DNA from: Lentisphaerota bacterium
GTDB lineage: Bacteria; Verrucomicrobiota; Kiritimatiellia; RFP12; UBA3636
Assembly (NCBI GenBank): GCA_012511845.1
Contig: JAAZFF010000075.1
Location: forward strand, 1 to 6,366
Length of the DNA stretch: 6,366 nt
Direction of reading: 5' to 3'
Part shown: positions 1 through 5,325 of the stretch, one piece after another
How positions within the stretch are numbered: position 1 is the stretch's first letter
Layout of the letters: each line of letters opens with the position of its first letter
Notes under the pieces: model-generated
Databases searched by the model: none
The model's input: only the letters and a program-made list of their open reading frames with translations
What the model was told of the DNA's origin: nothing
Position numbers and translations under genes: made by a program

Positions 1-1276
1 CCTTCAAATTTGCGCTTGTTGCTGTTGAAGGACGGCTTACAATGAATGAGCCTTCGACGAGTCCGTCCTCTTTGGCGTTGTTACCGGGTGCGATTGCCAC
101 CTCTCCCGTCATGAAAACATCACCGGGGCTAGACAAGACAGCGTGTTCGTCATTTATTGCCAGAGCTGCCGTATAGTAGCAGGTGTTTGTCTCGGTGCCG
201 GATAAAATTACAGATGCCGCTTCATCCTGTATCGGAGAATCTGTTACGAGCAGGATGTTTTTCCATGTTTCCGCATTTTCCGTTCCCGGTGCTGAGCCGT
301 AACATGCGTAGACTGATGTGCCTTCAACGCCTGCAGTGAGCGTAGCAGAAAACTCAAAACCTCCGTTTACATCTTGCGTAATTACAGGGGCTAAAGCGAA
401 AGTTGGGAAAGATGCATCGAAAGCAGCAACTTCGGCAAGGCTGTCAGCCATCAGTATTTCGTCAAAATAAACGTATCCGTTATTTGTTGCATAAAGTCCG
501 CCGATGGTCATGTAGGTAAAAGTTTGACCTTCGTCAACAACATCGGCACTGACACTTGTGGAGAGGGGACCGGAAAGACTCGGAGCGGCAGGATTTACAA
601 TAGCGGATATTATTTCTTCTCCATTGCCGCCTGCATTCAGATCAATTTTGACTACGCAGAAATATGTTTCATTGGCAGATACGGACGGGACGATTACATT
701 GGCTGTGCCGTTTACTCCCAATGACAGTGCTACACCTTCGGAAGTTCTGTGAAAACCGATGAACACTCCGGAGGCCAGGAACTTGGAGTCGGAGTCAGCG
801 GTACCCTTATAATCAGTGCGGCTGAATCCCACAGCGTAAACCTGGTTTGCTGCAAGCTTGGACAACGCCATATTGTCGGCACGCATCAAAACGCTGAAGA
901 AAAGCGAGCCCGAATCGGGAAGGCCGCTACTCGCGATACTTCTTGATGTTACGCGCCCTGTTGCATGCCCATCAGCGGAGTGTTTGATGATTATGCTGCC
1001 ACCGCTACTCTCCAGCATTATATTTTCCGGATATTCAAGCCCAGTGGAATCGGCAAGTACAACTCCGGTGTTGGCTGTCCATCCGCCGGAAAAGCCGACA
1101 ATTGCGTTTGTGGTTGGATTTTGGCTTGTCAGGGCTGCAATTGTATATCCTGAAGGACCTACAGGGGCGGGATCTGCTACATAAACAGTTCCATACGCTG
1201 TAGCAATAATAGCAAATGGCACACAGCGAATTAAATTCGCTCTTAACAAACGTATAATAGTGCTTTTAATTAACAT
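1..1276 (-). CDS. Exported LamG-like / Calx-beta-like surface protein (C-terminus beyond window)
   Basis: The frame is open from ATG at 1276 to the left edge: 425 codons seen, no stop, so the protein is longer. A good ribosome site (AAGGAG, 1284-1289, 7 nt spacer) fixes the start. The N-terminus is basic (MLIKSTIIRLLR), followed by a hydrophobic stretch (VPFAIIATAYGTVYVA, residues 19-34), so a signal peptide cut near residue 34 is likely. Residues ~45-285 read as a beta-rich, concanavalin/LamG-like domain ending in YVYFDEILMADSLAEV (269-284), the closing strand typical of such domains in PVC surface proteins. Residues ~292-390 look like an Ig/FnIII-type module. Residues ~394-425 (EDGLVEGSFIVSRPST) resemble the start of a Calx-beta-like repeat, so more repeats probably follow. 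Likely role: cell-surface adhesion or glycan contact; the partner is unknown. It lies downstream of the oxidoreductase on the same strand. The fold is inferred from sequence style, not from a search. Confidence 0.75.
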   Translation of the reverse strand, partial: MLIKSTIIRLLRANLIRCVPFAIIATAYGTVYVADPAPVGPSGYTIAALTSQNPTTNAIVGFSGGWTANTGVVLADSTGLEYPENIMLESSGGSIIIKHSADGHATGRVTSRSIASSGLPDSGSLFFSVLMRADNMALSKLAANQVYAVGFSRTDYKGTADSDSKFLASGVFIGFHRTSEGVALSLGVNGTANVIVPSVSANETYFCVVKIDLNAGGNGEEIISAIVNPAAPSLSGPLSTSVSADVVDEGQTFTYMTIGGLYATNNGYVYFDEILMADSLAEVAAFDASFPTFALAPVITQDVNGGFEFSATLTAGVEGTSVYACYGSAPGTENAETWKNILLVTDSPIQDEAASVILSGTETNTCYYTAALAINDEHAVLSSPGDVFMTGEVAIAPGNNAKEDGLVEGSFIVSRPSTATSANLK

Positions 1277-1283
1277 ATTAATT

Positions 1284-1289
1284 CTCCTT
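1284..1289 (-). promoter_or_regulatory. Ribosome binding site of the surface protein
   Basis: The minus strand reads AAGGAG seven bases before ATG 1276. It fixes the start of a gene that has no stop inside the window. Confidence 0.75.
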
Positions 1290-1359
1290 CTTGTTTTTTC
1301 GCATTCTGTACAGTATCGAAATTGGGGTTCAATGGCTTATTGCCTTTGGGTGCAGTAAT

Positions 1360-2367
1360 CTACCATACGACCGGGATACGCTGCCCTTTTCTTGAGCTTT
1401 CCATTGCGGCAAAAACCATTGCCAGCGACTTGATATTGTCGTGGCATTCTCCCTGCGGTGCGGGACCTCCGTTGATTGCAGCCAGAAACTCTTTAATTGC
1501 GCCAAGCTGACCCTGGGCGACAGGTGTCGGCTCAATAGCAATCTGCTTCATGGGGCGATGGAACCCGGTATCGCCTGCAAGAACTTCACCGATCGGCTTT
1601 GCATCGCGTTCATACATAACTGTACCTTTCGTACCGATGAAGCGCCAGTCCCCGTGCCATGATGTATGCATTCCTTCAGCGCACCAGCTTCCCGTGTATG
1701 TGAAAACCAGATTGTCGGACATTTCAAATATGCAGGAAGCGGCAACGTCACCTGCGTACCATGAACCGCGGGGATTAAACTCTTTTGCATAAACGGCAAT
1801 CGGGTCAGCCCCGCTCATCATTCTTGCCAGGTCGAAATGATGGATCGCCATATCAAGTATGAGTGGACTTTCCATTTCGTCACGAAAACCTCCAAAATGC
1901 GCACCAATATAAAAGGCACAGTTCATGGTCGTCAGGGATCCGATCAACCTCGCATTGAGTTCCTCTGTAAGTGCGGCGTGGGCGGCTTCGTAGCGGCGCG
2001 ACTGCGACACCATGTAAATTTTACCCGCCTCTTCAGCTGCGCGAACCATCTTGCGTGCCTCATCCATCGACGACGCCATCGGTTTTTCTCCAATTACATG
2101 ACAGCCCGCACCCAGGGCTGTACATGTAGTAGCGCAATGGTAGTCTGGAGGTGTAAGATCAACCACAAAGTCAGGTTTTACCTTCTTTAGTGTGCTCTCA
2201 AGATCATCGGATATGAGAGGTTCCAGCTCAAACTTGTCGGCCTGTGCCTGTGCCTGCGCCGGATTTATATCAACGATACCGGCAACATCGACTCCCTCCG
2301 CCTTCAGGTTTGGGAGCCATGCGCCGGATATTCCACCAGCACCGACCACAACAGCTTTAAAACTCAT
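1360..2367 (-). CDS. Gfo/Idh/MocA family NAD(P)-dependent oxidoreductase
   Basis: 335 residues, full length for the family. The N-terminal Rossmann fold begins at once with VVVGAGGISGAW (6-17), the dinucleotide-binding glycine loop, and ends its second strand with a D (IVDINP, 31-36). The family's signature EKP is at 94-96 (GEKPMASS); the lysine is the usual catalytic/cofactor residue. The C-terminal substrate domain carries DMAIHHFDLARMM (172-184), matching the D-x3-H catalytic motif of inositol and glucose-fructose type dehydrogenases. No signal peptide, so cytoplasmic. The family oxidises or reduces sugars, inositols and their acids; the substrate here cannot be read from sequence. GAGGGA (2376-2381, 8 nt spacer) supports ATG 2367; the stop is TAG. 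It is divergent from the four-helix-bundle gene, and the surface-protein gene follows after 83 nt with no clear terminator between, so joint transcription is possible. Confidence 0.93.
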   Translation of the reverse strand: MSFKAVVVGAGGISGAWLPNLKAEGVDVAGIVDINPAQAQAQADKFELEPLISDDLESTLKKVKPDFVVDLTPPDYHCATTCTALGAGCHVIGEKPMASSMDEARKMVRAAEEAGKIYMVSQSRRYEAAHAALTEELNARLIGSLTTMNCAFYIGAHFGGFRDEMESPLILDMAIHHFDLARMMSGADPIAVYAKEFNPRGSWYAGDVAASCIFEMSDNLVFTYTGSWCAEGMHTSWHGDWRFIGTKGTVMYERDAKPIGEVLAGDTGFHRPMKQIAIEPTPVAQGQLGAIKEFLAAINGGPAPQGECHDNIKSLAMVFAAMESSRKGQRIPVVW

Positions 2368-2375
2368 AAGATATA

Positions 2376-2381
2376 TCCCTC
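2376..2381 (-). promoter_or_regulatory. Ribosome binding site of the oxidoreductase
   Basis: The minus strand reads GAGGGA eight bases before ATG 2367, supporting that start. Confidence 0.6.
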
Positions 2382-2413
2382 ATTCAAGTAATCCTGTCTA
2401 CCGAACGCCGTAA

Positions 2414-2419
2414 AGTATA
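2414..2419 (-). promoter_or_regulatory. Possible -10 box for the oxidoreductase gene
   Basis: The minus strand reads TATACT about 47 bases before the start codon, a close match to the sigma70 -10 consensus, with AT-rich DNA upstream. No good -35 lies at 16-18 bp; TTGCTG is 21 bp away, which is too far. A tentative call. Confidence 0.3.
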
Positions 2420-2566
2420 ACCCATGTTTTTAAATAATTACAGCAAAAGAAAATCATGTTAAAAGTTGCGACTCTATTGACGGGGATTGGGAAGGCGCAA
2501 ACCGCTGTGGTTGAGAGGCAACATCAATAAGCTGTTCGCGAGGACGCTCAAGGGATTCATTTGGGG

Positions 2567-2593
2567 TGGACTGAGTGGACATGGTGGACTGCG
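2567..2593 (+). repeat. Tandem 9-bp TGGAC array upstream of the four-helix-bundle gene
   Basis: TGGAC occurs at 2567, 2576 and 2585, exactly 9 bp apart (TGGACTGAG, TGGACATGG, TGGACTGCG), with a decayed fourth unit (TGAATTGCA) from 2594. It ends next to the candidate -35 box of the downstream gene. It shares the GGAC core with the 10-bp array inside that gene (3078-3165). Function unknown; it could be an operator or a simple expanded repeat. Confidence 0.7.
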
Positions 2594-2597
2594 TGAA

Positions 2598-2626
2598 TTG
2601 CATTGGGTGCGTGATTTTACTATAGT
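2598..2626 (+). promoter_or_regulatory. Candidate sigma70-type promoter of the four-helix-bundle gene
   Basis: TTGCAT (2598-2603), a 17-bp spacer and TATAGT (2621-2626) form a reasonable -35/-10 pair. Transcription would start near 2633, giving a leader of about 35 nt. The TGGAC array abuts the -35. The call rests on consensus match and spacing only. Confidence 0.4.
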
Positions 2627-2654
2627 GTCTACAGTATGCACAAAGCCCACCCTA

Positions 2655-2660
2655 AAGGAG
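2655..2660 (+). promoter_or_regulatory. Ribosome binding site of the four-helix-bundle gene
   Basis: AAGGAG lies seven bases before ATG 2668, a strong match that fixes the start. Confidence 0.75.
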
Positions 2661-2667
2661 CGCAATT

Positions 2668-3339
2668 ATGTCTGAACTGATTCCTAAACATGGCGGTTAT
2701 CGCAACTTGAAGAGTTTTCAGCTGGCACAGCTATGTTACGACATCACGGTGCGCTTCTGCGACAGGTATGTAGATCGATTTAGCCGCACAAGGGATCAGA
2801 TGGTGCAGGCAGCGCGCTCGGGTGTGCAGAATATTGCAGAAGGCTCTCAAGCATCAGCAACATCTAAAAAAACAGAACTTAAGCTTACAAATGTCGCCCG
2901 TGCCAGCCTGGAAGGGCTGAAGCTTGATTATGAGGATTTTCTACGGCAACGGGGGCTTGAACAGCTCAGGTTTGATCACCCGGTACTTGTCAGGTTTAAG
3001 CAAAAGCGGTATAAAACATTGGCGGAGGTTCAGGCATGGGTCAAGGAGGAGAGAAAGCTGAGCAGAGCAGGGGTTAGGGACAATCACAGACGATCACGGA
3101 CAGATACGGACGGACATAATGCCATTATCAAGTCCATGCCTGTCCCTGACAGTCCGTGTTCGTCCGTACCTCTCCCATCGGCTGCACTTGCGGCAAACGC
3201 TGCTCTTTCGCTTTTGAACCTTGCTTGTTATTTGCTGAGTCGCCAAATTGAAACGCTGGCAAAGAAATTTGAGAATGAGGGCGGCTTTAGCGAACGGCTC
3301 TATCGTGTGCGCAGCAAAAAACGGAGAGAGCAGAGATGA
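2668..3339 (+). CDS. Four-helix-bundle protein with C-terminal suffix domain
   Basis: 223 residues. Residues ~10-130 are a four-helix-bundle (S23/bvaP-like, TIGR02436-type) domain; the hallmark is AARSGVQNIAEGSQAS (48-63), followed by the helix SKKTELKLTNVARASLEGL (66-84). Residues ~172-222 (ending GGFSERLYRVRSKKRREQR) match the 'four helix bundle suffix' domain seen in some environmental relatives. Relatives are encoded in intervening sequences of 23S rRNA in some bacteria, and Avd of diversity-generating retroelements has a similar fold. These are basic and thought to bind nucleic acid; the function of free-standing members is unknown. The linker (137-166, polar, Pro/Ser/Asp/Arg-rich) is encoded by a quasi-palindromic 10-bp repeat array, so its sequence is probably a by-product of the DNA. 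No signal peptide. The esterase gene follows after 43 nt and could be co-transcribed. No 23S rRNA sequence is seen around it. Confidence 0.9.
   Translation: MSELIPKHGGYRNLKSFQLAQLCYDITVRFCDRYVDRFSRTRDQMVQAARSGVQNIAEGSQASATSKKTELKLTNVARASLEGLKLDYEDFLRQRGLEQLRFDHPVLVRFKQKRYKTLAEVQAWVKEERKLSRAGVRDNHRRSRTDTDGHNAIIKSMPVPDSPCSSVPLPSAALAANAALSLLNLACYLLSRQIETLAKKFENEGGFSERLYRVRSKKRREQR
3078..3165 (+). repeat. Quasi-palindromic GGAC/GTCC array inside the four-helix-bundle gene
   Basis: The left arm has GGAC (once AGAC) at 3078, 3088, 3098 and 3108; the right arm has GTCC at 3132, 3142, 3152 and 3162. Both have an exact 10-bp period and mirror each other about 3121-3122. The centre is a 6-bp inverted repeat (ATAATG, C, CATTAT; 3116-3128). 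Aligned by eye, about 21 of the first 30 positions of the two arms match, and some remaining positions are G-U pairs, so the mRNA could fold into one long interrupted hairpin. The array codes for residues 137-166 in frame. As 10 is not a multiple of 3, the period does not produce a 3- or 4-residue protein repeat. Confidence 0.8.
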
Positions 3340-3366
3340 CCGGCGATGCTCGATAACAGCCAAAAT

Positions 3367-3372
3367 AAGGAG
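3367..3372 (+). promoter_or_regulatory. Ribosome binding site that sets the esterase start
   Basis: AAGGAG lies 10 bases before ATG 3383. It favours this start over the in-frame ATG at 3248, which would overlap the upstream gene and bury the signal peptide behind 45 residues. Confidence 0.7.
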
Positions 3373-3382
3373 AAATGAGATT

Positions 3383-4324
3383 ATGAAACGTATGTTGATT
3401 TATATAATATGCCTCACGGCTTTGTCATGTGTTGCTGAAATCAGAACCTGGACTTCAACAGCCGGGCAGACCATCGAGGCGGAGTTTTTAAACGTCGAGA
3501 ATGGCCGGGTCATACTTCGTGGGGCTGATGGAAAAAGGATGAACGTCAGCTACGATGCCTTGTCCGAAGATGATCAGGCGTTCATAGTCGAACTGTATAA
3601 AAAGTTCAAAGAGGAAACAGAAAAGGCAAAAAAGGAAGCTGAAGAGCAGGTGGAAAAGGAAAAGGCGGAAAAGAAGGCGGCATTTCTCGCCAAATGGCCT
3701 CCCGGCAAGATTGTTGATCGAGTGACCACCAACGGGACGGAAACCGCCTATTATGTGTATATCCCCTCTTCATTCGATCCGGACAATTTGCCACCGCTGC
3801 TCTACACTTTTTCTCCTGGTGGCAATGGCAAAGGTGCCCTGAGAAAAGTTCAACAGTCCGCAGAGAAAGCGGGGTGGATCGTGGTGGGCTGCGACAAGCT
3901 CCAGAACAACATGGAGGAGACAACAGGGCACAAGATCGAGGACGATCTTTTTTCATGTGTGGCAGCGGATGTGCCCTACGATCACAAACGAGTTTACCTC
4001 TCCGGGATGTCCGGCGGCGGGATGCGCTCATACCAGATTGCTTCACGACGTCAGGATCTGAAATTTACCGGTATCCTTGCATTCGGGGGATGGATCGGAG
4101 GCAAAGTGCGCCAAAAAGACTTGAAGTTGCCGAAAGGTGGAGGCAAAGTGGCAATAATTAATGGCGATGAAGACAAAAATGCCAATTCTTGGGTGGAGTC
4201 CGACAGCGAGACAATAAGGAAGAAAAAATGGAAGGTCAATGTTTTCAATTTTCTCGGCGGACACATCTATCCGCCAGCCGAGATAATTGACCAGGCTATA
4301 TCGTGGATGCTGGAGGAGCCATGA
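3383..4324 (+). CDS. Exported SHD1-domain esterase/hydrolase (alpha/beta-hydrolase fold)
   Basis: 313 residues from ATG 3383. The N-terminus MKRMLIYIICLTALSCVAE is a signal peptide; Cys16 sits in a poor lipobox (A-L-S-C), so ordinary cleavage after VA (18) is as likely as lipid attachment. Residues ~19-72 (RTWTSTAGQTIEAEF through SEDDQAFI) are an SHD1 (SLA1 homology 1) domain, common at the start of secreted PVC proteins. Residues 73-103 are a highly charged Lys/Glu helix, probably a coiled-coil spacer. Residues ~106-313 are an alpha/beta hydrolase like secreted PHB-depolymerase/feruloyl-esterase types: nucleophile elbow GMSGG with Ser210, likely acid Asp262 or Asp264 in INGDEDKN, and His294 in LGGHIYPP. 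All three triad candidates are present in the right order, so it is probably active. The substrate (an ester on a polysaccharide or lipid) is inferred, not seen. It lies 43 nt after the four-helix-bundle gene; no clear terminator follows. Confidence 0.85.
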   Translation: MKRMLIYIICLTALSCVAEIRTWTSTAGQTIEAEFLNVENGRVILRGADGKRMNVSYDALSEDDQAFIVELYKKFKEETEKAKKEAEEQVEKEKAEKKAAFLAKWPPGKIVDRVTTNGTETAYYVYIPSSFDPDNLPPLLYTFSPGGNGKGALRKVQQSAEKAGWIVVGCDKLQNNMEETTGHKIEDDLFSCVAADVPYDHKRVYLSGMSGGGMRSYQIASRRQDLKFTGILAFGGWIGGKVRQKDLKLPKGGGKVAIINGDEDKNANSWVESDSETIRKKKWKVNVFNFLGGHIYPPAEIIDQAISWMLEEP

Positions 4325-4370
4325 TAACACCGAGTTCTGACCCCTAACCACTTGGAAAAAGGTAGTGAAC

Positions 4371-4396
4371 CACGAAACACACGAAATTTCACGAAA
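4371..4396 (+). repeat. CACGAAA array, 9-10 bp spacing
   Basis: CACGAAA occurs at 4371, 4380 and 4390 within 26 bp, followed by an A/G-rich stretch. From memory, similar CACGAAA-rich runs are common between genes in environmental PVC genomes; this was not checked. It starts about 47 bp after the esterase stop. No function is assigned. Confidence 0.65.
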
Positions 4397-4439
4397 AGGA
4401 AAAAGAAAAGCTTCATGAGAATCTGTGAAGGCGGTTTTC

Positions 4440-4628
4440 ATGGCACGTCTGGACGGGGAGGCACAGTCTGCCCATGATCGGAGGAACTACGCATCCGCCT
4501 GCAGAAACCTGGCGAAGTTCGGTGCACTGGGATTCAGTCCGGAAGCGAAAGCCCTTGCATAGAAGTACAGGCTCCTGTACAAGCGTCGTTATACCTTCGT
4601 CGACGAATTGAACAAGGTGAAACTGTGA
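4440..4628 (+). pseudogene. Short gene remnant broken by an in-frame TAG
   Basis: From ATG 4440 the frame gives 40 residues (MARLDGEAQSAHDRRNYAS, then a run through FGALGFSPEAKALA), stops at TAG 4560-4562, then continues in the same frame as KYRLLYKRRYTFVDELNKVKL to TGA 4626-4628. Both halves look like one helical protein tail: a basic helix, an EAKALA helix, then RR-x3-VDEL. The TAG therefore looks like a nonsense mutation of a CAG or AAG codon. TAG is a normal stop for two neighbouring genes (1360, 5755), so read-through is unlikely. The pattern loosely resembles the C-terminal tail of SWIM zinc-finger proteins, a weak guess. No ribosome site is obvious before 4440, and an in-frame TGA sits at 4416, so any N-terminal part is lost. 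Confidence 0.45.
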
Positions 4629-4873
4629 AGGTGCAGAACACAAATAAACAACCATGTACAATCTTCCCGCTCGGTAGTTTTGAAGGTTTCAAACGATGCT
4701 AGCCACAAAATCTTCCCGTTCGGTTAATTTTAAACAATTCTGATTGTGACAACGTTATAGCTATCGGAATTGAAAATAACTATGAAATAAAAGAATTCGG
4801 TATCGAAGACGATCCCGACACCGGCAACATACGTAATCTAAAATTAGAATTACTGCTTCGGTCGTGCGATTCC
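4629..4873. other. Gene-poor spacer before the cupin-fucU promoter
   Basis: Apart from the direct repeats, no gene is supported. One plus-strand frame is open from 4703 to 5041 and reads protein-like over 4746-4860 (for example IGIENNYEIKEFGIEDDPD). It has no ATG, no ribosome site, and overlaps the promoter and the cupin gene. It may be a decayed gene fragment, in line with the broken gene just upstream. Confidence 0.4.
4660..4735 (+). repeat. Pair of ~27-bp direct repeats
   Basis: AATCTTCCCGCTCGGT (4660-4675) recurs as AATCTTCCCGTTCGGT (4709-4724), 49 bp apart with one difference. Similarity continues a further ~10 bp (AGTTTTGAA against TAATTTTAAA). The first copy runs into a small hairpin, TTTGAA-GGT-TTCAAA (4679-4693). 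No gene is visible here. The pair could be regulator sites for the downstream operon or scars of a lost element. Confidence 0.6.
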
Positions 4874-4902
4874 TTGACGCTGCTGTGGTGGCATGCTAAT
4901 AT
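4874..4902 (+). promoter_or_regulatory. Strong sigma70-type promoter of the cupin-fucU operon
   Basis: TTGACG (4874-4879), a 17-bp spacer and TAATAT (4897-4902) match the consensus with ideal spacing, and TGC just before the -10 makes it an extended -10. Transcription should start near 4909. That places ATG 4893 upstream of the transcript and rules it out as the cupin start. Confidence 0.7.
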
Positions 4903-4964
4903 TCTATCGAATTATTATTCACTTCGTAATCAGATTACCTTTACCCATAAAAAATATCAGTGCC

Positions 4965-5303
4965 ATGAAAATTACATATGCTCAAAAGGCAGCCCCGATG
5001 CCCAACCCCCACAAAATCAACGCAGCTTTGATTTACGATACTGAACACGCCCAGGTAGTGCATATCACACTTGAGGCAGGCGAAAAGCTGTTCCGGCACA
5101 TTACGCCGGTTGATGTGTTCTTCTTTGTTTTGGAAGGACGCGGCATAGTCGAAATAGGCGACGAAAAAAAGGAAGTTGAAGCTGATGCCCTTATAGAGAG
5201 TCCTGCCGGTATACCTCATTGCTGGTATAACGAAAGTGACAGCCGTCTGCGAGTAATGGTTGTAAAAGTGCCAAAACCCACAAAACAAACACAGCTTCTT
5301 TAA
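4965..5303 (+). CDS. Small single-domain cupin protein
   Basis: 112 residues from ATG 4965. The first half fits the start of a cupin barrel: HITLEAGEKLFRHITPVDVF (33-52), then FFVLEGRGIVEIGDE. Cupin motif 2 is perfect: PAGIPHCWYN (80-89), P-x-G-x2-H-x3-N. Motif 1 keeps only its first histidine (His45); the second is Thr47 and the usual glutamate position holds Val51, with Asp50 nearby. Metal binding, if any, would use His45, His85 and perhaps Asp50. Small cupins of this type bind sugars or small acids or act as isomerases; the substrate here is unknown, but fucU lies 22 nt downstream in an apparent operon, which suggests a sugar-related role. Start choice: 4965 has no clear ribosome site; ATG 4998 (101 residues) has AAAAGG about 8 nt upstream and is a fair alternative. 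ATG 4893 overlaps the promoter. Confidence 0.85.
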   Translation: MKITYAQKAAPMPNPHKINAALIYDTEHAQVVHITLEAGEKLFRHITPVDVFFFVLEGRGIVEIGDEKKEVEADALIESPAGIPHCWYNESDSRLRVMVVKVPKPTKQTQLL

Positions 5304-5313
5304 TACCTGAACA

Positions 5314-5318
5314 GGGAG
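5314..5318 (+). promoter_or_regulatory. Ribosome binding site of fucU
   Basis: GGGAG lies seven bases before ATG 5326, within the 22-nt gap after the cupin stop, so the gene can be translated from the cupin transcript. Confidence 0.7.
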
Positions 5319-5325
5319 TAGGATA

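Noticed and set aside
1306..1313. CTGTACAG palindrome between oxidoreductase and surface-protein genes
   Set aside because: An 8-bp perfect palindrome is expected by chance in a window of this size, and no second copy or promoter lies with it.
2486..2675. A 62-codon plus-strand frame before the four-helix-bundle gene
   Set aside because: Its start lacks a convincing ribosome site, it overlaps the array, the promoter and the real start, and its Gly/Trp-rich text comes from the TGGAC repeats.
3078..3165. CRISPR array
   Set aside because: The units are 10 bp with no spacers, and the array is palindromic and inside a coding frame.
2668..3339. 23S rRNA intervening sequence, or Avd of a diversity-generating retroelement
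   Set aside because: No rRNA sequence flanks the gene, and no reverse transcriptase or template/variable repeat pair is in the window.
3248..3382. N-terminal extension of the esterase to ATG 3248
   Set aside because: It overlaps the four-helix-bundle gene by 92 bases, lacks a ribosome site and would hide a clear signal peptide.
3606..4441. Long minus-strand frames opposite the esterase
   Set aside because: They are antisense shadows of a gene with clear domains, with low-complexity text and no ribosome sites.
4893..4964. N-terminal extension of the cupin to ATG 4893 (hydrophobic, signal-like)
   Set aside because: The ATG lies within the promoter region, before the expected transcript start, and the added residues are absent from typical small cupins.
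4703..5041. Open plus-strand frame with a protein-like stretch at 4746-4860
   Set aside because: It has no ATG, runs through the promoter and overlaps the cupin; kept only as a possible decayed fragment in the spacer entry.
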